A stretch of DNA of 15,744 nt from CAYJUM01 sp964478915. Its GTDB lineage: Bacteria > Nitrospirota > Nitrospiria > Nitrospirales > Nitrospiraceae. Numbering within the stretch: position 1 is the stretch's first letter; each line of letters starts with the position of its first letter. Shown one piece after another: positions 6,776-12,394 of this stretch. The notes under the pieces were generated by a model that was not told where the DNA came from, did not search any database, and worked only from the letters and a program-made list of their open reading frames with translations. Location of the stretch: NCBI GenBank assembly GCA_964478915.1, contig CAYZKG010000064.1, positions 1-15,744 of the forward strand, read 5' to 3'. Both the position numbers and the translations under genes were made by a program.

Positions 6776-7129
6776 ATGAGGGCAATCAGTCCGCACACCA
6801 TCCTGAATCACGTGAAGGTCGAAGCCGCTCTCGCTGACCTCAAGGCGGGCTTGGTGGCGCTCTATGGGAACAACCTCCACCACCTGGTCCTCTACGGATC
6901 CTATGCCAGAGGTTCGGCTCGTCCGGGCTCGGACCTCGATGTCGCTGCGGTACTCGACGATTTCGAACGTCCGTGGCCGGTCATCGACCGGACCGGTGCA
7001 CTCGTCGCGGAACTGTCGCTCAAACACGGGATCACGATCTCGCTGATCCCGGTCCGGAATTCCGACTGGGAACGCCAACGGACGTTGCTCGCGAAGAGCC
7101 TGCACCGTGAGGGTATTGAGGTCGGATGA
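6776..7129 (+). CDS. MNT-type nucleotidyltransferase (antitoxin-like, 117 aa)
   Basis: This is a minimal nucleotidyltransferase (polymerase beta-like superfamily, COG1708 type). The signature LYGSYARGSARPGSDLDVAAV spans residues 39-59, with the Gly-Ser pair at 41-42 and catalytic carboxylates D53 and D55. A clear third carboxylate is not visible in the ITISLIPV strand (87-93), so activity is uncertain. In MNT-HEPN pairs the MNT protein often acts as antitoxin, for instance by adding AMP to the HEPN partner. The ATG at 6776 has GAGAGG nine bases upstream. Its stop overlaps the start of the HEPN gene (ATGA), a classic coupling for this pair, but that partner is frameshifted here. Confidence 0.88.
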   Translation: MRAISPHTILNHVKVEAALADLKAGLVALYGNNLHHLVLYGSYARGSARPGSDLDVAAVLDDFERPWPVIDRTGALVAELSLKHGITISLIPVRNSDWERQRTLLAKSLHREGIEVG

Positions 7130-7475
7130 AGGGCCAGACCGAGGCGTTGTTGACCAAGGCCACTGAGAATCTTCTCGCCTCCCAGGATCTCCTTCACTCA
7201 GGCCATTCGGAAATTGCGGTGTCGCGCTCCTACTACGCCATGTTCTACGCCCCTTCTCTTCCCACGGCGCGGTGCACGGAGCGTTCGGCGAACGGTTCGC
7301 CAAGACAGGGCGGCTCGATCCGAAATTCCACCGGTATCTGCTGGACGCGTACCGCGCCAGACAGTCAGCCGACTACGAGGCACCGGCAGAGATCAGTCAG
7401 GCAGACGCTGAGGTGGTCGTGCAACGGGCGGCGGAGTTCATCGAGGCGATCAAGGGGTGGCTTGCCTCAGGGTAG
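7126..7475 (+). pseudogene. HEPN-domain protein gene, frameshifted
   Basis: HEPN proteins pair with MNT nucleotidyltransferases and are often RNase toxins. The first frame, from the ATG at 7126, reads a normal HEPN N-terminus: residues 24-42 end in SEIAVSRSYYAMFYA. After about 7251 this frame loses similarity (PSLPTARCTERS), while another frame carries the expected remainder, SHGAVHGAFGERF and then LDPKFHRYLLDAYRARQSADY, and ends at TAG 7473-7475. Homologs usually have a few more residues (AEALL) at this point, so a deletion of about ten bases is the simplest cause (inference). The start overlaps the MNT stop. A sequencing error cannot be excluded from the sequence alone. As it stands no full HEPN protein can be made. 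Confidence 0.82.
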
Positions 7476-7988
7476 TGCGCAACGGACGCCGCGAACCTCT
7501 CCTTGGTTCATAGTGGCTGTCACTGTGCCTGATATCTCGGGGAACACAGCGATCACCTCGGCTGCGAACGCTTTGCCGGCTTTCTTCCCCTTAACAAGGG
7601 CGTCGAGATTAGCGGACGAGAAGCGCTCTTCCTTCGGCATCATGGCAATATACTTTAGCTTGCTCTTGCCATCCGATCCGTAGATCCGGCCAAGTGTTAT
7701 CGAATCGTTTCGGAGAATCGCCACGATCTTTGTGCGGTGTTCTTCGGCCAGGCGTGCGAGGTCGCTGTCGGTAATATTAGTGAGAGTCAGCGCGATGCGT
7801 ATCTCGTCTGAATCGTCGAAGAAGTTCGCTCGGCTTAGCGTCGCGCCAGAGCGTAAGAGGGAAAGGGCTTGAAGAGTGGACGACTTTCCTGCGTTGTTCT
7901 CGCCAATCAGGCAGCCAAACCGGGACATCGGAATCTCAACATCCAGGAGCCCCCGATAGTTCTTGACGTGTAGCTTGGATAGTAACAA
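7467..7988 (-). pseudogene. OLD-family ATPase/nuclease, N-terminal fragment
   Basis: The first about 160 residues match the start of OLD-family (overcoming lysogenization defect) proteins, an ABC-type ATPase joined to a Toprim nuclease, often involved in phage defence. LHVKNYRGLLDVEIP comes first, followed by Walker A GENNAGKSS (residues 29-37) and an FDDSDEIRIALTLTN region. Full proteins are usually 500-700 residues; here the frame ends after 173, with no signature motif, Walker B or Toprim domain. The last dozen residues probably read past the break. The start codon appears to be TTG (7986-7988), with no good ribosome binding site. It lies 60 bases past the DUF2130 stop on the same strand, and its broken end meets the end of the HEPN gene. 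Confidence 0.78.
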
Positions 7989-8047
7989 GTTAACGCTTCT
8001 ACTTGGCCAAGCTGTAGTTGCTATTGATTGAGCAATTCAGACGCCAC

Positions 8048-9337
8048 TTACTGCCCGGTCGATTCTTCTCCTTCGACCCTTGGTGGATTCAACGCCAGCA
8101 GTTCCAGCCCTTCGATCTCCTGCAAGGTCTTGCCCGCGATGCCCTGTAAGTCGCCGTACATGCCGACGGTGGCCTGCATGACCCGTTCAATCTGTTCCTC
8201 TCGCTTGGCCCATTGCTTCGTGATCGCTTTCTTCTCCTTGTCGAGATCCTCCTGCATTGAGGAGAACGCCTCCGCAATGGCCTGGACACGTTGCCGAAAG
8301 CGCGGACCGGTCAGGTACTGGTAGACCATCTCCATTTTTGTTTGCTGTCCTTCCAATGCCTTTCGAGCTGATGCGACCTCGATGAGCGTTTGGCGAAGCG
8401 ATACAGCGACCGGAAGGACGGCCCTGGGGTGCGTGACCCAGACACCCTCGATCAGTTCGAAGGTCTCCACGCCCTTGGGTAGCGCCTGGCTGACGATCAC
8501 GGCAACTTCCGCCTTCGCCGCCCTCTGGTCTTCGCGGAGCTTCACGAGCCAACCTTCACTCCAGTTCTTAGTACGCTTCGATTCCCAGAGAATACTCCCA
8601 CAGGGATGACCCAACGGCCCAATGACGCGCTGCAAGACGTCGCCCCCGTACTCGCCTTTCGGCACCGGTTCGATCGTGTCGTGGGGGAACCTTGCAGTCA
8701 AGAGGGCTTCGAGCTCGAGTTCTTGGACTTCACCCTGTAGTTGCTGAGACCCCTGCTCGGCCTTGCGCTTCAGCTCTTCAATCTGCTTCTGCATCGAGAC
8801 AATGGTCTGCTCCTTCTCCATTACTTTGAGTTTGAGTGCTTCCTCCGCCTCCTTCTTGGCCCGCTCACGGGTTACGGCGAGCCCCGCCTGCACTCGCTTC
8901 TCGACAGTGAGTTCCACCTCACGTTTGGCGTCATCCAGTTCTCGCTGTTTTCGGAGGAGGTCAGCCTGAGCCTTCTGGGCTTCTGCGAGTTTGGTATCAC
9001 GCTGCTTGATGACTTCTAGCAAGTCTGTGACCTCCTTGGTCTTCTGGTCCAGCTCGTTCTGCAGGGCCAGCTTGGCTTTCTTGACTTCCTCGGCAGCGAT
9101 TCTAGCCCGTTCCTGCTGCACCTTCTCGGCCACCTGCTCATTGATGGTCTCCTTTGCCTTGGCAAGCGCGTCTTCCTGCTCTCGAAGGGATGCCTCTCGT
9201 TTGGCGATTTCGGCATCCTTCTTGGCCAGGCGTGCCTCGTACTGGCGACGGGTCGCCTCGATGAGCGGCGCGGCCAGCGATTCGGTGAGTTTGATTTCAG
9301 TCTTACAGTTCGGACAGATAATCGTTGGCTCCGTCAT
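8048..9337 (-). CDS. DUF2130 coiled-coil protein, probable PD-(D/E)XK nuclease fold (429 aa)
   Basis: The N-terminus has a short zinc-binding-like element, CPNC (residues 8-11), followed by KLTESLAAPL, the usual opening of DUF2130/COG4487 proteins. A long charged Glu/Lys/Ala-rich coiled coil covers about 30-205. The DUF2130 core comes next: GEYGGDVLQ with D233, then ILWESKRTKNW with E252 and K254, a D...ExK arrangement typical of PD-(D/E)XK nucleases, and LVKLREDQRAAKAEVAVIVS. A second helical part closes the protein. I chose the ATG at 9337 because AAGGAGAG lies at the right distance; an upstream in-frame ATG (9358) lacks this. It sits between a helicase remnant and an OLD fragment on the same strand, so a defence role is likely but unproven. 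Confidence 0.88.
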   Translation of the reverse strand: MTEPTIICPNCKTEIKLTESLAAPLIEATRRQYEARLAKKDAEIAKREASLREQEDALAKAKETINEQVAEKVQQERARIAAEEVKKAKLALQNELDQKTKEVTDLLEVIKQRDTKLAEAQKAQADLLRKQRELDDAKREVELTVEKRVQAGLAVTRERAKKEAEEALKLKVMEKEQTIVSMQKQIEELKRKAEQGSQQLQGEVQELELEALLTARFPHDTIEPVPKGEYGGDVLQRVIGPLGHPCGSILWESKRTKNWSEGWLVKLREDQRAAKAEVAVIVSQALPKGVETFELIEGVWVTHPRAVLPVAVSLRQTLIEVASARKALEGQQTKMEMVYQYLTGPRFRQRVQAIAEAFSSMQEDLDKEKKAITKQWAKREEQIERVMQATVGMYGDLQGIAGKTLQEIEGLELLALNPPRVEGEESTGQ

Positions 9338-9389
9338 AAGCCTCTCCTTGGGGTCCACCCAGTTTCGGTACAGGTGGATTCCTGGGGAC

Positions 9390-9485
9390 TCATTGCGCGC
9401 CGGCCAGCTTTTCCACGCTGTCCGAAGGGCAGCGCTTGGTCAGCTCAAACGCGAAGTACTTGGCGTGGTAGTCGGTGAGGATCAT
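9390..9485 (-). pseudogene. N-terminal remnant of a SNF2-type helicase gene
   Basis: From the ATG at 9485 the frame reads MILTDYHAKYFAFELTKR and then CPSDSVEKLAG before a stop. This matches from memory the very start of large SNF2/DEAD-like helicases found in defence and restriction-like clusters, which open with TDYHAKYFAYELTKR and continue into an NPHQVDAALFAF motif. Everything after about 31 codons is missing, so this is a scar of a deletion. It lies 53 bases upstream of DUF2130 on the same strand, as in an operon. Upstream codons (to 9635) look like non-coding DNA. Confidence 0.6.
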
Positions 9486-9831
9486 CCAGTGACCCAAACA
9501 CGTGTATACCCGCGAGCGGGCGCTCGGTCGCCAAAGCATACCACTAATGGCATCTAAGGGGGAGGGTTGCCCCACCAAGGGCGGAAGCAGAAGACCTGGA
9601 AGGGCTAAAGTTGCCCGACGGTTCGACGGGCTCACCGTCCTGAGGGAATAAGTTCGTTATCTCTCGACTGCGCTCGGGATGACCCTGAGCCTGTCGAAGG
9701 GTCATCGAACTTATGAATCGATGGACTGAGACAGCCGGGTGGGCGGGGTCTGAGGAAGGATGCAGAGCAACCCGCTGGCTAGAGCCCGGAGGTCAAAAGG
9801 AGGGCTTTGCTAGGGCTCCTCTTTGGCCTCG
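9486..9831. other. Gene-free stretch holding a former promoter region and a palindromic repeat
   Basis: No gene is supported. On the minus strand a TATACA (9503-9508) and the near-perfect palindrome CGAGCG GG CGCTCG (9513-9526) lie just upstream of the helicase remnant and may be its old promoter and operator. The part at 9617-9714 is a composite inverted repeat (listed separately). Nothing is recognised at 9715-9831. Confidence 0.4.
9617..9714. repeat. Composite palindromic intergenic repeat (TTCGACRGGCTCA family)
   Basis: Several inverted repeats are nested. ATAAGTTCG (9648-9656) pairs with CGAACTTAT (9706-9714), GATGACCC (9678-9685) pairs with GGGTCATC (9699-9706), and GACGGT (9617-9622) pairs with ACCGTC (9634-9639). 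TTCGACGGGCTCA (9622-9634) recurs inverted as TGAGCCTGTCGAA (9686-9698), 12 of 13 matching. The wording is that of repeats I have seen dispersed in many bacterial genomes. Confidence 0.65.
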
Positions 9832-10050
9832 TCATGTGCTGGTATGAACGACGGTTTCCACCGCCAGTCCCGGTGCAGCATCGGCTGGCCGGTAGTGGAG
9901 CATCTCGAAGCCGATCACCCGCCCATTGGCGTCCTTCATGAGGATCACCTCGTCAGTGGTCTCTTCACAGACGTGCTCCTTGGACGGATCGTCGAGCCAC
10001 ACGGTCAGCGTGTGCCCGACGGTGTCATGGATTACTTTGAGCTTGTCCAT
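9832..10050 (-). CDS. DUF2283 domain protein (72 aa)
   Basis: DUF2283 proteins are small single-domain proteins of unknown function, often found near toxin-antitoxin or mobile regions. The pattern here is typical: KLKVIHDTVGHTLTVWLDD (from residue 3), then EETTDEVILMKDANGRVIGFE, with alternating strands. I chose the ATG at 10050, where the family usually begins (MDKLK); GGGGTGA lies five bases upstream as a plausible ribosome binding site. The frame continues up to 10095 and would add 15 residues. It stands alone on the minus strand at the right edge of the accessory region, with no toxin-like partner visible next to it. Confidence 0.75.
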   Translation of the reverse strand: MDKLKVIHDTVGHTLTVWLDDPSKEHVCEETTDEVILMKDANGRVIGFEMLHYRPADAAPGLAVETVVHTST

Positions 10051-10345
10051 GACCTCACCCCAATCTGTAGCATGAAAGGCGCGTATGGTGACCAATAACG
10101 GCGCCCGTTTCGAAAGCCCGCGTTTTTAGCGGCGTTTTGTAACTGATCTGGCTGTTCGCTTACGCATCAGTTTGACAAGGTAGCATTTTTGGCGACTTTT
10201 TGAAACTGCGACGGCATAGAGTTGCATTCTGCCGGCGGCGGAGTCCCCCTTAGGGAGATAGAAGCCCTGCGGGTGCAGAAAGCGTGGCCTAAATGGGCAG
10301 ATTCCCACGAGGGTGCGAGCCGACGAAAAGCGGCCCTGTCGAGGC
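10051..10345. other. Divergent intergenic region between DUF2283 and DUF502 genes
   Basis: It separates two divergent genes. There is a TTGACA at 10172-10177, but no good -10 box at the matching distance. The part at 10110-10210 is noticeably richer in T runs than the surroundings. No gene, repeat or clear regulatory site could be supported. Confidence 0.4.
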
Positions 10346-10374
10346 GTGAACGGCTGCTCGGAATCTGCTAGACT
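10346..10374 (+). promoter_or_regulatory. Extended -10 promoter for the DUF502 operon
   Basis: TAGACT (10369-10374) is preceded by TGC, giving an extended -10 element. A weak -35 (GTGAAC, 10346-10351) lies 17 bases upstream. Six bases separate the -10 box from the ATG at 10381, so the message should be leaderless. Confidence 0.5.
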
Positions 10375-10380
10375 GCCGCC

Positions 10381-11022
10381 ATGTCGAGGCTTCAGCAGGT
10401 CAGGCGATACTTCCTCACAGGGCTGTTGGTCCTGGTGCCGGCGTGGGGGACCTTCTTGATCCTGTACGCGCTGTTCACGACCGTGGATGAGGTCACGATC
10501 ACGCTGCTGGGGCCGGCCGTCGAGTCCCAAATGCCCGGTGCCGGGGTCATCCTGCTGCTCATCCTCATTTTCCTGGCCGGGGTGATTGGCACCCATGTGG
10601 TCGGGCAGCAATTGCTGCAGTGGACCGAAACGAGGCTGGAGCGCATCCCCCTGGTCCGGAGCATTTATCTGACGCTGAAGGGCATGGCGGACCTGTTCAA
10701 TTTCCGCCACCGGTTCGGCCGCAGCACGGTCATCGTGTTTCCATTCCCTCGGGACGGCCTGTGGGCCCTCGGGTTCGTGATGGGTCCGGCCCCCGCTGCG
10801 GTCCAGAACACCCTCGGCCCTCTTCTCATGGTCTTCGTGCCGACGGCGATCCATCCATTCACCGGCTACCTGGCCTTTGTTCCGACCGCCAAGGCGTTCC
10901 CGATCAATCTTCCCGTGGAGGATGCGATCAAAATGGAATTCTCGGCCGGACTCTTCAAGCCGGCTCCTGATTGGCTGACTCGCCTTCCTGCCGCAGCGCC
11001 TCAGCGGAAGGGAACCGAGTAG
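10381..11022 (+). CDS. DUF502 family membrane protein (213 aa)
   Basis: DUF502 proteins are inner-membrane proteins of unknown function, related to plant COV (continuous vascular ring) proteins. Two transmembrane segments are clear, at residues 10-32 (YFLTGLLVLVPAWGTFLILY) and about 53-74 (AGVILLLILIFLAGVIGTHV), with a short loop between. The soluble part carries the family signature: ERIPLVRSIYLTLKGMADL (about 86-104), then VIVFPFPRDGLWALGFVMG and FVPTAIHPFTGYLAFVP. Length is normal. The ATG at 10381 lacks a ribosome binding site but lies six bases after an extended -10 box. It appears to lead a five-gene operon, with the next start only five bases past its stop. Confidence 0.92.
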   Translation: MSRLQQVRRYFLTGLLVLVPAWGTFLILYALFTTVDEVTITLLGPAVESQMPGAGVILLLILIFLAGVIGTHVVGQQLLQWTETRLERIPLVRSIYLTLKGMADLFNFRHRFGRSTVIVFPFPRDGLWALGFVMGPAPAAVQNTLGPLLMVFVPTAIHPFTGYLAFVPTAKAFPINLPVEDAIKMEFSAGLFKPAPDWLTRLPAAAPQRKGTE

Positions 11023-11027
11023 TCCGC

Positions 11028-11552
11028 ATGCCGTCGGTTGATCGGCTCATCGTTCGCCCCGCCGTCCTGAGCGATGTCGATGTTCTGGTCAAGTTCAACG
11101 CCGCCTTGGCTCTGGAGACCGAAGGACGTCGCCTGGATCCGGAGCGGTTGCGACAGGGGGCGCTGGCGGTCTTCGAGTCGCCGGCTCGCGGCCGTTATCT
11201 CGTCGCAGAGGTCCCGTCCGAGCCGGTCTCCGTCGTGGTCGGTCAGCTCCTCGTGACCTTCGAATGGAGCGATTGGCGCAATGCCACATTCTGGTGGCTC
11301 CAGAGCGTGTACGTGGATCCCCCCTGGCGCCGGCGCGGCGTGTTCCGTCGGATGCATGAGGCGATCCTGGGCATGGCGCGAGCCCAGGGAGACGTGTGCG
11401 GGATCCGGTTGTACGTCGAGAAAGAGAACGAAATCGCGCAGAGGGCGTATCAGCGCCTCGGCCTCGTCTCTGCCGGATACCTGGTGTTTGAAGAAGATTT
11501 TGTCATGAATCACCAACAAGGCGAGCATCTCCGCCGTGAAGGAGGTCATTAG
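11028..11552 (+). CDS. GNAT-family N-acetyltransferase (174 aa)
   Basis: This is a GCN5-related acetyltransferase that should transfer acetyl from acetyl-CoA to an unknown amine. The N-terminal strand LIVRPAVLSDVDVLVKF (residues 7-23) and the acetyl-CoA motif A, LQSVYVDPPWRRRGVFRRM (91-109), are typical, with RRRGVF as the pyrophosphate loop. Motif B, IRLYVEKENEIAQRAYQRLG (126-145), follows. Substrate cannot be told from sequence. The ATG at 11028 is chosen because the frame upstream overlaps DUF502; only five bases separate the two genes. Its stop is two bases before the next gene, so co-transcription is nearly certain. Confidence 0.92.
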   Translation: MPSVDRLIVRPAVLSDVDVLVKFNAALALETEGRRLDPERLRQGALAVFESPARGRYLVAEVPSEPVSVVVGQLLVTFEWSDWRNATFWWLQSVYVDPPWRRRGVFRRMHEAILGMARAQGDVCGIRLYVEKENEIAQRAYQRLGLVSAGYLVFEEDFVMNHQQGEHLRREGGH

Positions 11553-11554
11553 GA

Positions 11555-11974
11555 ATGGAAAGGAAAGGCGTGCTGCGCAAGCCGGCGCTGGTCGGCCTGA
11601 TCGTCTTCGTTCTCGTCGCGACCGGCTGCTCCTTCAGCAGGGGGAACATCGGCGAGGAGTTTAAAGATGACGCGATAGCGGGCATCAAAAAGGGGACGCC
11701 CCGCGCCCAAGTCGTTTCCACGCTCGGCGCGCCGGACCGTATTCTCGAAGTCAACGGCCGCGAGGTGCTGCAGTACTACCGGTACGACATCAAGGCCGGC
11801 AGCCTGCTCCTCATCATTGTGAACTTCTCCCGCTTGAACATCAAAAGTGACGACCTGTACGTCTTCCTGAACCGGGACGGGGTCGTGGATGAGGTGGTGT
11901 TCGGGAAGCGGACGGACCGCATGAAGTTTCAGTTCTGGCCATTCGGCAACAGTCAGGAAGACAAAGAAGGTTGA
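11555..11974 (+). CDS. Lipoprotein with BamE/SmpA-like domain (139 aa)
   Basis: A charged start (MERKGVLRK), a hydrophobic core and the lipobox LVATGC (C25) predict a type II signal peptide and lipid attachment at Cys25, so it should sit in the outer or inner membrane facing the periplasm. After it, AIAGIKKGTPRAQVVSTLGAP (about 41-61) has the helix and turn typical of BamE/SmpA-OmlA domains, which in E. coli help the beta-barrel assembly machine. Overall similarity is too low to call it bamE. The ATG at 11555 has AAGGAGG about ten bases upstream, inside the end of the GNAT gene. The next gene is a second lipoprotein of similar design. Confidence 0.85.
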   Translation: MERKGVLRKPALVGLIVFVLVATGCSFSRGNIGEEFKDDAIAGIKKGTPRAQVVSTLGAPDRILEVNGREVLQYYRYDIKAGSLLLIIVNFSRLNIKSDDLYVFLNRDGVVDEVVFGKRTDRMKFQFWPFGNSQEDKEG

Positions 11975-11976
11975 GT

Positions 11977-12387
11977 GTGCTTACCACCACGCTGCTCGCG
12001 GTCCTTTTCACCGTGAGTGGCTGCGGCTTTGTCAGCTTCGCGCGCGTGACCGTCAATGATCCTCTAGAGCCGGCCGACGCGGCCTTTATCGAATCCGGCA
12101 AGACGACCTTCGCCGAGGTGGTTCACCACCTCGGCGTGCCGGACGAGCTCAGCGGCACGGATCGCGGCGCCGTGGCGGTCTATCATTTCCGTGACGCAAA
12201 ATTGTCCCGCATCAACTTAGGCTGGCCGCTCCGTTTCTGGCTGCCGCTCTCGCCCGATCTCATCCTCGCGGCCGGCGGCCTCGGGACCGACGTCTTCCTT
12301 ATCACGTTCGACCGCCGGTGGGTCGCGCAGGAACATGCGTTTGCTCCCCATACGGCCGCCACGCGATACAGCGTGTCGCCGTTCTGA
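11977..12387 (+). CDS. Second small lipoprotein with BamE-like motif (136 aa)
   Basis: The N-terminus is short and uncharged (MLTTTLLAVLF) and ends in the lipobox TVSGC (C16). After it, FIESGKTTFAEVVHHLGVPDE repeats the helix-turn pattern of the preceding lipoprotein, so the two are probably distant paralogs. A hydrophobic region near residues 84-105 (LRFWLPLSPDLILAAGG) is unusual for a periplasmic domain. I chose GTG 11977, six bases after AAGAAGG; TTG 11971 overlaps the previous stop and is the alternative. The absence of a basic residue before the hydrophobic core makes the signal peptide atypical. Function is unknown. Confidence 0.75.
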   Translation: MLTTTLLAVLFTVSGCGFVSFARVTVNDPLEPADAAFIESGKTTFAEVVHHLGVPDELSGTDRGAVAVYHFRDAKLSRINLGWPLRFWLPLSPDLILAAGGLGTDVFLITFDRRWVAQEHAFAPHTAATRYSVSPF

Positions 12388-12394
12388 CGGTCCC

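Noticed and set aside
7126..7683. A single 185-residue protein starting as HEPN
   Set aside because: Only the first 42 residues resemble HEPN. The rest is an out-of-frame reading, then antisense of the OLD fragment, so it is treated as a frameshifted pseudogene.
9783..9820. Terminator for the DUF2283 gene
   Set aside because: The inverted matches (AGCCC/GGGCT and AGGAG/CTCCT) are short and compete with each other; no clear stem with a T tract could be fixed.
10172..10200. TTGACA as a promoter for a plus-strand transcript
   Set aside because: No acceptable -10 box lies 16-19 bases downstream, and an extended -10 promoter closer to the DUF502 gene explains it better.
10126..10854. 242-codon minus-strand frame
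   Set aside because: Most of it is antisense to the DUF502 gene; the rest covers the divergent intergenic region without any domain.
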